12,589 bases of DNA from Actinomycetota bacterium (GTDB lineage: Bacteria; Actinomycetota; Thermoleophilia; Gaiellales; Gaiellaceae), in contig JACDCN010000032.1 in the NCBI GenBank assembly GCA_013817555.1, forward strand, positions 1-12,589. The letters are read 5' to 3'. Both the position numbers and the translations under genes were made by a program. Positions 6,076-12,589 of this stretch are shown here, piece after piece. The notes under the pieces were generated by a model. It was not told where the DNA came from. It worked only from the letters and a program-made list of their open reading frames with translations, and searched no databases. The stretch's first letter is position 1, and each line of letters starts with the position of its first letter.

Positions 6076-6091
6076 TCTTACCGACTTCTTA
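6076..6091 (+). promoter_or_regulatory. Putative operator upstream of the HtrA-like protease, TCTTACCGACTTCTTA (site D)
   Basis: TCTTA at 6076-6080 and 6087-6091, in the direction of the protease gene and 72 nt before its TTG start. A weaker GCTTA at 6109-6113 falls exactly 33 bp (three periods) from the first repeat, echoing the GCTTA middle repeat of site B. The 16-mer is identical to site C. It supports control of the protease by the adjacent two-component system, which is inference. Confidence 0.6.
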
Positions 6092-6146
6092 GGCGTCCTT
6101 CAGCGGCGGCTTACGTGTCGCGGCTGCTATTGGTCTCACTTCACAC

Positions 6147-6153
6147 GAAAGGA
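6147..6153 (+). promoter_or_regulatory. Ribosome binding site deciding the TTG start of the protease
   Basis: GAAAGGA ends 10 nt before TTG 6164. It is one of the few clear Shine-Dalgarno sequences in the window. It fixes an otherwise uncertain TTG start just ahead of a signal-anchor segment. Confidence 0.6.
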
Positions 6154-6163
6154 CACCACCACC

Positions 6164-7270
6164 TTGAATCCCACGCGCAGTCGCACGCCCCTTTTCCTCG
6201 CCGGACTCATCGCCGCCCTCGGCCTCGGGGTCGGCGTGGGTGCGGCCGCCTATGCCGTTCTTTCCGACGAGTCCACGACGGTCGTTCGGCAGGTGACGGT
6301 CTCGGACTCGGAGCCGGCGGCGACGGCGGACGGGCTCTCGATCGGCGAGATCTACGAGCGCTCACAGAAAGCGGTGGTCGAGATCACCGCTTCGGCTACC
6401 CAGTTCAGCGGCTCACAATCCGCCCAGGGCTCAGGCTTCGTCTTCGATGAGGGCGGTCACATCGTCACGAACCAGCACGTGGTCGAAGGGGCGAGCTCGA
6501 TCTCCGTTCGTTTCTGGGACGGCTCGTCACGTCGAGCCCGCCTCGTGGGCACCGACCCCTCGACCGACCTCGCGGTGATCGACGTCAACGCGCCAGCGTC
6601 GTTCCTCGAGCCGCTTCGCTTGGGCGACTCGAGCGATGTCGATGTCGGAGATGGCGTCGTAGCCCTGGGGAGCCCCTTCGGCCTCGAGGGGACGGTGACG
6701 AGCGGCATCGTGAGCGCGCTCCACCGCCAGATGACGGCGCCGAACAACTTCACGATCACCGACTCGATCCAGACCGATGCGGCGATCAATCACGGAAACT
6801 CCGGCGGGCCTCTCGTCAACCAGCAAGGTCGGGTCATCGGCGTCAACGCGCAGATCGAGAGCGAGTCGGGCGGCTCGGACGGCGTCGGCTTCGCCATCCC
6901 CTCCAACACCGTGCGCTCGATCGTCACGCAAATCATCGCCACCGGCGAGGCGCAGCACGCGTACCTTGGAGTCTCCATGATCACCGTCCCCGAAGGCGCG
7001 GCGATCACCGAGGTGAGGGCGGACACTCCTGCGGAGAAGGGCGGACTGCGGCAGGCAACGGGCACGCGGACGGTCAACGGCCAGGATGTTCCGTCAGGCG
7101 GAGACGTGGTCGTCGAGCTCGACGGTGAGTCCATCTCGACCTCGGCGGAGCTCCAGAGCGCCGTGGATGCAAAACAACCGGGAGACGTCGTCTCTCTCAC
7201 CGTGCTTCGCAACGGCAAGCGGCGCTCGCTCGAGATCGTTCTCGACACTCGTCCCGAGCGGATCCCGTGA
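6164..7270 (+). CDS. HtrA/DegP-family (S1C) membrane-anchored serine protease with PDZ domain
   Basis: A 368-residue protease. Residues about 9-33 form an N-terminal signal-anchor, so the catalytic part lies outside the membrane. The trypsin-like domain (about 60-255) has a complete triad: H105 in TNQHVVEG, D135 in STDLAVIDV and S213 in HGNSGGPLVN. One PDZ domain (about 266-362) follows with LGVSM at its start and VVVELDGESISTSAEL in its core. This is the normal actinobacterial PepD/HtrA layout. Such proteases degrade or refold damaged exported proteins and usually respond to envelope stress. The start is TTG 6164, supported by GAAAGGA 10 nt upstream. Operator D, identical to the one before the response regulator, lies 72 bp upstream, suggesting direct control by that regulator, as MprAB controls pepD in mycobacteria and CssRS controls htrA in Bacillus. 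The stop overlaps the next gene's GTG by 4 nt. Confidence 0.93.
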   Translation: MNPTRSRTPLFLAGLIAALGLGVGVGAAAYAVLSDESTTVVRQVTVSDSEPAATADGLSIGEIYERSQKAVVEITASATQFSGSQSAQGSGFVFDEGGHIVTNQHVVEGASSISVRFWDGSSRRARLVGTDPSTDLAVIDVNAPASFLEPLRLGDSSDVDVGDGVVALGSPFGLEGTVTSGIVSALHRQMTAPNNFTITDSIQTDAAINHGNSGGPLVNQQGRVIGVNAQIESESGGSDGVGFAIPSNTVRSIVTQIIATGEAQHAYLGVSMITVPEGAAITEVRADTPAEKGGLRQATGTRTVNGQDVPSGGDVVVELDGESISTSAELQSAVDAKQPGDVVSLTVLRNGKRRSLEIVLDTRPERIP

Positions 7271-7911
7271 CCGCGAAAGGCTGGCAGAGCCTCCGACTCG
7301 ACGAGATCGATCCGATCTCGGTTGTGGGCGGGACGCTGCTCTGGCGTCCCGTGCGACGAACGCTCGACATCGGCGCGTTCGGGATCAATGCCTATACCGC
7401 GCCGAAAGCCGGTGACGACGTCGTCGAGGAGCACACGGAGACGCCCCTCGGGCACGAAGAGATCTACATCGTGCTGAACGGTCGCGCGACATTCACTCTC
7501 GACGAGGAGACACTCGACGCATCCGCAGGAACGGTGGTGTTCATCCGCGACCCCGCGGTAAAGCGACACGCTCGTGCGGAGGAGCCGGGCACCTCCGTCC
7601 TCGCCGTCGGCGGCCCGCGCGACGGGGCATACGAGCCATCGCCCTGGGAGCACTCTTTCGCTGCGGAGAAGCACCGCGTGTCAGGCGATTTCGAGGCGAT
7701 GGCGGCCGAGATCGCCGGAGGTCTCGAGCAACACCCCGACAACCCGGGTCTGCTCTACAACCTCGGCTGCGCAGAGGCGCTTGCAGGCCGTCCGGAGGAT
7801 GCCCTCGAGCACGTGCGGCGCGCGCTCGAGCTCAAACCGGAGTGGGAGGAAGTTGCCCGCGAGGACGAAGATCTCGTGAGCTTGCGTGAGCTTCCCGGCT
7901 GGCCGCTGTAG
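7267..7911 (+). CDS. Cupin-domain protein with C-terminal TPR-like region
   Basis: A 214-residue soluble protein. Residues about 35-115 form a cupin barrel: EEHTETPLGHEEIYIVLNG (54-72) supplies H56, H63 and E65 at the position of cupin motif 1, and the segment AGTVVFIRDPAVKRHA (87-102) with H101 resembles motif 2, so a metal site is possible though the motifs are not canonical. Residues about 142-207 contain TPR-like helices (HPDNPGLLYNLGCAEALAGR, then DALEHVRRALELKPEW). Its GTG start overlaps the protease stop by four bases (GTGA), indicating translational coupling. That gives a reason to look for a shared role, for example as a cytoplasmic partner in the same stress response, but no function can be assigned from sequence. 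Cupin plus TPR is a fold-level call only. It ends 53 bp from the convergent rel gene. Confidence 0.82.
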   Translation: MTAKGWQSLRLDEIDPISVVGGTLLWRPVRRTLDIGAFGINAYTAPKAGDDVVEEHTETPLGHEEIYIVLNGRATFTLDEETLDASAGTVVFIRDPAVKRHARAEEPGTSVLAVGGPRDGAYEPSPWEHSFAAEKHRVSGDFEAMAAEIAGGLEQHPDNPGLLYNLGCAEALAGRPEDALEHVRRALELKPEWEEVAREDEDLVSLRELPGWPL

Positions 7912-7944
7912 GACAACGGCGAGGCACGGCCCCACGGCTGAACT

Positions 7945-7959
7945 CACGCGTAGGGCGTG
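7945..7959. terminator. Weak hairpin between convergent cupin-TPR and rel genes
   Basis: CACGC (7945-7949) pairs with GCGTG (7955-7959) around a 5-nt loop in the 53-bp gap between two convergent stops. There is no U-run. It is plausible only because of its position. Confidence 0.25.
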
Positions 7960-7964
7960 TGCCG

Positions 7965-10172
7965 CTAGGAGGGTGTCACGCGGTACGCGTCGAAGACCGC
8001 GTCGAGGTTCCGCAGCGCGGCGAGGAGCGACCGGAGCTCCTTCACTTCGCCCACCTCAGCTGTGTACCAATTGCGCGCCATCCCGTCCTCGACGACACCG
8101 CCGTAAGAGACGATGTTCGCGCCGTGCTCGGCGAACGTCCGGGCGACGTCCTCGAGGAGCCGCGAGCGATCCCAGGCATCGACCGCGATCTGCACGAGAA
8201 AGCTCGTGGACGCACCGCCCTCCCACTCGACGCCCGTGAACCGCTCGGGGTTTCTCTGAAGCGCCTTCACATTCGGGCAGTCACCCCTGTGCACCGTGAT
8301 CCCGCGACCCAGCGAGATGTAGCCCACAACGGGATCTCCCGGCACAGGCGTGCAACACCTCGCGAGTCGGACGAGCACGTCCTCGACTCCGGGCACCGTG
8401 ATCCCGAGCCTGTTCGACGAGATTGCCGTCCTGGCGCGAGACGGCTTCGTCGTGATTGCGGGCTCCGCGGCGACCTCGCCCGTCTTCAGCCGCTGGATGA
8501 CCTTGTTGACGATCTGGGCCGGTTGGAGCTTCCCCGCGCCGAGCGCGACGTAGAAGTCCTCCGCCTTCTTGAAACCGGTCTCCCGGATCACCTGGGCGAG
8601 CACGCTCGAGCCCTGGAGCTTCCGATAAGGGAGCTTCTGCGCCTTCAGCGCCTGGTCGAGAAGCTCACGTCCCTTGGCCTCCGTCTCCCCTCGTGTCTCT
8701 CGCTGATACCACTGCCTGATCTTGTTACGGGCGCGCGAGGACCGGGCGACGGCGAGCCAGTCGCGTGAGGGTCCGCGGCCAGTCTTCGAGGTGAGAATTT
8801 CGACGAACTCGCCGTTCGTCAGCCTGTGGTGGAGCGGGACGATGCGGCCGTTCACCTTTGCGCCCACCGTCCGATGGCCGACGTCCGTGTGCACGGCGTA
8901 CGCGAAGTCGATCGGCGTCGCGCCGGACGGCAGCACCTTCACCTCGCCCTTCGGTGTGAAGACGTACACCTCGTCCGAGAAGAGATCGGTGCGAAGCGTG
9001 CGCATGTATTCGCTCGGATCCTGCTCGTCCTGCTGCGAGTCCATAAGCGACTTGACCCATACGAGCCACTCGTCGTCGGCCTTCGCGCCGGCGCGGCCGC
9101 GCTTGTAGAGCCAATGTGCGGCGACCCCGTATTCCGCCTCTTCGTGCATCTGGCGCGTCCGGACCTGAATCTCGAGCGGCCTTCCGTCGGGCCCGATCAT
9201 CGTCGTGTGCAGTGAGCGGTAACGGTTCAGCTTGGGCATCGCGAGGAAGTCCTTGAATCGACCGGGCATCGGCTTCCAGAGCGAGTGGACGAGACCGAGC
9301 GCCGCGTAGCAGTCGCGCGTTCCTTCCTCCCCGGTCCGCTCGCAGATCACGCGCAGCGCGGTCAGGTCGTGGATCTCGTTGAACTCGCGCCCTCGCTTGG
9401 CCATCTTGTCGTAGATCGAATACAGGTGCTTCGCGCGCCCGGTGATCTCCGCGGGAATGTCGGCCTTGCGGAGCTCCTCGGCCAGGACTTCCCCGGCCTT
9501 GTCAGCCTGCGCGTCGCGGTCGGCACGCTGATCGGCGACCATCGCCTTGATCTCCGAGTACTTCCGCGGGTGGAGCGTCTGGAACGCGAGGTCTTCGAGC
9601 TCCCATTTGAGGGCATGGATTCCGAGTCGGTGCGCGAGCGGCGCGTATACCTCCAGCGTTTCGCGTGCCTTCTGCGCCTGCTTCTGCTTGCCCAGATACT
9701 CGATCGACCGCATGTTGTGAAGGCGGTCGGCGAGCTTGATCAGGATGACGCGAACGTCCTGCGCCATCGCCACGATCATCTTGCGGTAGTTCTCGGCCTC
9801 CGCCTGCTCGCGGCTCTGGAAGCTGATCCTGGTCAGCTTGGTGACGCCTTCGACGAGTTGCGCGACCTCGGGGCCGAACTCGGCCTTGATCTCCTCCAGA
9901 TCCGCGCCGGTGTCCTCGACGACATCGTGCAGGAGCGCTGCCGCGATCGTCTGCTCGTCCAGGTGCAGCTCGGCGCAGATGCGAGCGACACCCAGGGGGT
10001 GGTAGATGAACTCCTCGCCGGAGCGCCGCGTCTGGCCTTTGTGGGCTCGTTCGGCGAGATCGAAGGCTCGTCGGAGGAGGTCTCGGTCGACCTCTGGGTA
10101 GTACGCCTCGACCTCGGCGATCAGCTCGTCGACGAGGTGCTCGTCATGGCGCCTAGCGTCGAGAACGGTCAT
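7965..10172 (-). CDS. rel: Bifunctional (p)ppGpp synthetase/hydrolase (RelA/SpoT family)
   Basis: A 735-residue cytoplasmic enzyme that makes and degrades the stringent-response alarmone (p)ppGpp. Domains in order: HD hydrolase (about 35-185) with H44, H58 and the HDVVEDT signature at 82-88; synthetase (about 245-355) with RFKDFLAMPKLNRYRSLHTT from R305; TGS (about 400-463, VYVFTPKGEVKVLPSGATP); helical region; conserved-cysteine zinc-finger-like region (RCCTPVPGDPVVGY, 605-618, and HRGDCPNV, 628-635); ACT (about 657-735). The synthetase carries RFKD rather than the acidic ExDD of monofunctional RelA, and the hydrolase motifs are intact, so both activities are expected. The ATG at 10172 has no Shine-Dalgarno, but TACACT ends 6 nt before it, suggesting a leaderless mRNA. 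The gene lies downstream of recJ on the same strand with a 168-bp gap, a common actinobacterial neighbourhood. Confidence 0.96.
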   Translation of the reverse strand: MTVLDARRHDEHLVDELIAEVEAYYPEVDRDLLRRAFDLAERAHKGQTRRSGEEFIYHPLGVARICAELHLDEQTIAAALLHDVVEDTGADLEEIKAEFGPEVAQLVEGVTKLTRISFQSREQAEAENYRKMIVAMAQDVRVILIKLADRLHNMRSIEYLGKQKQAQKARETLEVYAPLAHRLGIHALKWELEDLAFQTLHPRKYSEIKAMVADQRADRDAQADKAGEVLAEELRKADIPAEITGRAKHLYSIYDKMAKRGREFNEIHDLTALRVICERTGEEGTRDCYAALGLVHSLWKPMPGRFKDFLAMPKLNRYRSLHTTMIGPDGRPLEIQVRTRQMHEEAEYGVAAHWLYKRGRAGAKADDEWLVWVKSLMDSQQDEQDPSEYMRTLRTDLFSDEVYVFTPKGEVKVLPSGATPIDFAYAVHTDVGHRTVGAKVNGRIVPLHHRLTNGEFVEILTSKTGRGPSRDWLAVARSSRARNKIRQWYQRETRGETEAKGRELLDQALKAQKLPYRKLQGSSVLAQVIRETGFKKAEDFYVALGAGKLQPAQIVNKVIQRLKTGEVAAEPAITTKPSRARTAISSNRLGITVPGVEDVLVRLARCCTPVPGDPVVGYISLGRGITVHRGDCPNVKALQRNPERFTGVEWEGGASTSFLVQIAVDAWDRSRLLEDVARTFAEHGANIVSYGGVVEDGMARNWYTAEVGEVKELRSLLAALRNLDAVFDAYRVTPS

Positions 10173-10340
10173 GGTTTCAGTGTACTGAGCACCTTTCGCG
10201 CGTTCTTTCTCTGCGAAGGAAGGCGTGGTCGAGTGTTGAAGTCGGGGCTCTCATGGGCCCGATTCGACGCTGGCTCCGGCAACGTATCGCGCGACGGCTT
10301 GCGGTCGTCATGCGAGACGCGCTCGTTCCCTGATTCGAGC
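10173..10340. other. rel upstream region, no gene assigned
   Basis: This 168-bp gap between the recJ stop and the rel start contains a possible 44-residue, arginine-rich minus-strand frame ending at 10177, but no ribosome binding site or recognisable domain. I see only the rel promoter box at 10179-10184. Confidence 0.35.
10179..10184 (-). promoter_or_regulatory. Candidate -10 box of rel, leaderless promoter
   Basis: On the minus strand TACACT is followed by GAAACC and then the ATG of rel. A TANNNT box 6-7 nt before the start codon is the classic arrangement for leaderless actinobacterial transcripts. No clear -35 element is visible. Confidence 0.5.
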
Positions 10341-12224
10341 TCACGCAGCTTCGGGAAGCGCGACGGCCTCGCGTACGAGCAGCGCGCGAAAGGTCTCCGA
10401 CTCGAGCAGCTGCCGGCGACGGCGTCCAGAGTCGACCTCCAGGCCCAGCTCCGCGAACACCTTCCGCGCCTCCGGTGTCCATGCGCCCTCGCCTGCGCGC
10501 CACAGGTCAGCGAGGCGCTGGCGTAGCGCTTCGTAGCCCTCCGGCGTGTCGAAGAGCCGACGCACGACGAGCTGCGGAGCGACGGTGCCGTTCCAGCGGT
10601 TCTCTTTCAACCGGCAGGCGACGTCAAAGAGGCCGGCCGCGCGGAGCCGGTCGAGCTGGGAGCCCTGACCGAAGGCGATCGCGCTCCCTGCGTCTCGTCC
10701 GTTCTGGCGTACGCGGAAACGCAGGTGCTTGCCCTCGCCAACCGTGGCCGGCTCGAACGGCTGCGCGGCGGGAACCAGCAATGTGACGTCGGGGTTTCCG
10801 AGGCCGAACGGAGCAAGCCGATCGAGCTCATGCGCGAGCGGGAGCGTGAGCTCCTCGGCCGAGACGACTGCATCGACTTTCGTCACCGGGTACAGATCCT
10901 CGTCGGCGAGACTGGCATCCGCGTGCGCCGCGAAGGCCTCGGCGAACGCTTCGATGCTTGCCTTTTCGATCGAAAGCCCAGCAGCCGCCCGGTGACCGCC
11001 GAAACGCTCCAGGTGCAAAGAGCACGCCGCCAGCGCGCCGTGCAGGTCGAAGAGCGAGACCGACCGGCCGGAGCCCTTCCACCCGTCCTCGGATCCGGTG
11101 ATGAGGACGACGGGCCGACTGAACCTCTCCACGAGCCGCGAGGCCACGATCCCGATGACGCCTTCATGCCAGTCCTCGCACCAGAGGACATAGCCCCGTC
11201 GACGGCGTTCTCGTTCGGGCAGGGCCTCCACGAAAGCGATTGCCTCCCGCAGGATCCGGTCCTCGACCGCCTGGCGATCACGATTGAGATCCTCGAGCTC
11301 GGAGGCGAGCTTCTTGGCCTCGTCGGGATCGTCGGTCAGGATCAGCTCGAGCGCGGCGTCCGGCCGGCCGAGCCGTCCGGCGGCATTGATCCGCGGAGCG
11401 AGCCGAAACCCGACCGCGCCGGCTTCGACGGCCGCTGGATCGACTCGCGCGCTCTTCATCAGCGCCTGCAAACCTGGTCGGCGCGTGCGCGCGAGCGCCA
11501 ATAGCCCGCAGGCGGCGAGCGCGCGATTCTCATCGACGAGCGGAACGACGTCCGCGATCGTGGCCAGAGCCACGAGGTCCAGATTCCGCTTCAGCGCGGG
11601 GTGCTCGGCGCCGAGTAACGCCTCGCCGAGCTTGTAGACGACCCCGGTGCCGCAGAGCTCGGGAAAAGGGTACGAGGATGGGCGTGTCGCGACAATCGGG
11701 CAATCGGGCAGCGTCTCGCCGGGTCGGTGGTGATCGGTAACCACGACCTCGAGCCCGAGTGCCTTCGCGTCCGCAACTTCGGCAACAGCGGTAATCCCAC
11801 AGTCGACCGTTACCACCAGCCCAACTCCGTCCTCGGCGAGCCTGGCGAGCGTCGCGCTGGAAACGCCGTACCCCTCCTCGAAGCGGCTGGGAAGGTGCCA
11901 GACGACGTCCGCGTCGAGCTCGCGTAGGTAGAGGACGGCGAGAGCGGTCGCGCAGATGCCGTCGACGTCGTAGTCCCCGTGCACACAGATGCGCTTGCCT
12001 GCGTCGATCGCGGCACGGATCCGCTCGATCGCGACCGCCATGTCGCCTAACAGGAACGGGTCGTGGGCCGGAAGCTCCGCGTCGAGGAAACGGCGAGCGC
12101 GCTCAGGATCGTCGTAGCCGCGACGCGCGAGCACCGCGGCGGTCACCTCGCTCAGCCCCAGCTCTCTCGACAGCGTCGAGGATGTCGCAAGGTCGAGAGG
12201 CTCGATCTTCCAGACGCCCGTCAC
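10341..12224 (-). CDS. recJ: Single-stranded-DNA-specific exonuclease RecJ
   Basis: A 627-residue DHH-superfamily 5'-3' exonuclease for recombination and mismatch/base-excision repair. Metal-binding motifs are visible: HGDYDVDG (82-89), the DCGIT motif (D141), TDHHRPG (163-169, the DHH motif), and IADVVPL with D225. The DHHA1 part contains RINAAGRLGRP (278-288), GSGRSVSLFDLHGAL (384-398) and FGGHRAAAG (408-416). An OB-fold region (about 445-555) and a C-terminal tail follow. The length is a little above the E. coli enzyme. The start is GTG 12224, immediately after a TACCGT box with a 7-nt spacer and no Shine-Dalgarno. It sits between a small membrane protein and rel, all on the minus strand. 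Nothing about it looks degraded or acquired. Confidence 0.96.
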   Translation of the reverse strand: MTGVWKIEPLDLATSSTLSRELGLSEVTAAVLARRGYDDPERARRFLDAELPAHDPFLLGDMAVAIERIRAAIDAGKRICVHGDYDVDGICATALAVLYLRELDADVVWHLPSRFEEGYGVSSATLARLAEDGVGLVVTVDCGITAVAEVADAKALGLEVVVTDHHRPGETLPDCPIVATRPSSYPFPELCGTGVVYKLGEALLGAEHPALKRNLDLVALATIADVVPLVDENRALAACGLLALARTRRPGLQALMKSARVDPAAVEAGAVGFRLAPRINAAGRLGRPDAALELILTDDPDEAKKLASELEDLNRDRQAVEDRILREAIAFVEALPERERRRRGYVLWCEDWHEGVIGIVASRLVERFSRPVVLITGSEDGWKGSGRSVSLFDLHGALAACSLHLERFGGHRAAAGLSIEKASIEAFAEAFAAHADASLADEDLYPVTKVDAVVSAEELTLPLAHELDRLAPFGLGNPDVTLLVPAAQPFEPATVGEGKHLRFRVRQNGRDAGSAIAFGQGSQLDRLRAAGLFDVACRLKENRWNGTVAPQLVVRRLFDTPEGYEALRQRLADLWRAGEGAWTPEARKVFAELGLEVDSGRRRRQLLESETFRALLVREAVALPEAA

Positions 12225-12231
12225 CGTGTTG

Positions 12232-12237
12232 ACGGTA
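12232..12237 (-). promoter_or_regulatory. Candidate -10 box of recJ, leaderless promoter
   Basis: The minus strand reads TACCGT, then CAACACG, then the GTG start of recJ. The TANNNT box and 7-nt spacing match a leaderless start, and no ribosome binding site is present. Confidence 0.4.
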
Positions 12238-12302
12238 CGGACGCCGCCGGACAGCCTGGGTCCGCGGACGGATCGAGGCTGAAAGCTCTTGACCGGGAGG
12301 CG

Positions 12303-12515
12303 CTACGACGTGCTGCGGCGACGATGAAGCGCGTCGACCACGATCTTGACCCAGAGGAGGACGAGCCCGACGGTCGCTCCGAGCACGACCACGGCGATCG
12401 GGGTGACGTAGGCCATCTGCTCCAGCGTGTACTTCGTGACCGCGGCGCCGACCAGCCAGACGAGGAGTACCACGACGGCCATGACGACCCAGAGGCGACG
12501 GTCTCTCACATCCAC
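12303..12515 (-). CDS. Small two-helix membrane protein of unknown function
   Basis: A 70-residue protein starting at GTG 12515 with two hydrophobic helices (about 8-27 and 37-59) joined by a short loop (TKYTLEQMAYV), an acidic/basic N-terminus (MDVRDRRLW) and a basic C-terminal tail (ALHRRRSTS). By the positive-inside rule both ends should be cytoplasmic. No known motif is visible. It stops 78 bp before recJ and may be co-transcribed, although recJ seems to have its own -10 box. The start is supported by a TATCTA box (12521-12526) 5 nt upstream and by the codon pattern. I am fairly confident it is a gene and have no functional call. Confidence 0.7.
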   Translation of the reverse strand: MDVRDRRLWVVMAVVVLLVWLVGAAVTKYTLEQMAYVTPIAVVVLGATVGLVLLWVKIVVDALHRRRSTS

Positions 12516-12520
12516 AAGCC

Positions 12521-12526
12521 TAGATA
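12521..12526 (-). promoter_or_regulatory. Candidate -10 box of the small membrane protein gene
   Basis: The minus strand reads TATCTA five nucleotides before GTG 12515, within an unusually AT-rich patch. It is compatible with a leaderless transcript. The match to TANNNT is imperfect at the last base. The remaining edge sequence (12527-12589) shows no assignable gene. Confidence 0.35.
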
Positions 12527-12589
12527 TGAAACAGCCCCCCGGCCGCGAAGCGGACGGCTTTAGAGATTTTGCGCGACCGGAATCCGCGC

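Noticed and set aside
9285..10526. Plus-strand 413-residue frame opposite rel
   Set aside because: It is the mirror of the well-conserved rel reading frame, with no domain of its own.
12260..12269. Palindrome GTCCGCGGAC upstream of recJ
   Set aside because: It is a single 10-bp palindrome in GC-rich DNA with no second copy or U-run, so it is not distinguishable from chance.
12530..12589. Possible partial tRNA or terminator at the right edge (CCGC-GAA-GCGG hairpin followed by an AT-rich patch)
   Set aside because: The stem is only about 4 bp and no tRNA cloverleaf can be drawn before the window ends.

Overview
The window looks like part of a high-GC actinobacterial chromosome. It has GC-rich codon use, GTG/TTG starts, several genes without a Shine-Dalgarno sequence but with a TANNNT box just before the start codon, an MprA/MprB-like two-component pair and a bifunctional Rel. 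A deep lineage such as Thermoleophilia (Gaiellales/Solirubrobacterales) is plausible, but that is inference, and no rRNA or tRNA is visible. Nothing looks like a phage, IS element or CRISPR array.

Layout. Positions 1-1757 hold an inverted, tail-to-tail pair. At the left edge is the 3' end of a histidine kinase (plus strand), followed by a gene for a membrane-anchored helical protein (173-873) that carries a one-base frameshift. Facing it is an intact paralogue (1757-1044, minus), which lies directly downstream of a complete histidine kinase (3164-1803) and OmpR-family response regulator (3835-3161). A hairpin-rich 170-bp spacer separates the two convergent genes. Upstream of the regulator on the minus strand are a short cation transporter (4766-4104) and a chromate (CHR-family) transporter (5990-4821). 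Divergent from these is an HtrA-like serine protease (6164-7270) translationally coupled to a cupin-TPR protein (7267-7911). The right part is housekeeping: Rel (10172-7965), RecJ (12224-10341) and a 70-residue membrane protein (12515-12303), all on the minus strand.

The most interesting signal is a short direct repeat, TCTTA with an 11-bp period. It occurs as two or three tandem copies in exactly four places: before the frameshifted gene, before its intact paralogue (overlapping the histidine kinase stop codon), before the response regulator, and before htrA. The last two share an identical 16-mer. An 11-bp tandem repeat is the normal geometry of OmpR/PhoB-family binding sites, so the window appears to show most of one regulon: a sensor pair, its likely operators, an envelope protease and a duplicated anchored protein of unknown function. 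The architecture resembles actinobacterial and firmicute envelope/secretion-stress circuits (MprAB-PepD, CssRS-HtrA). The helical target proteins and the inverted duplication are the parts I cannot match to a described system.
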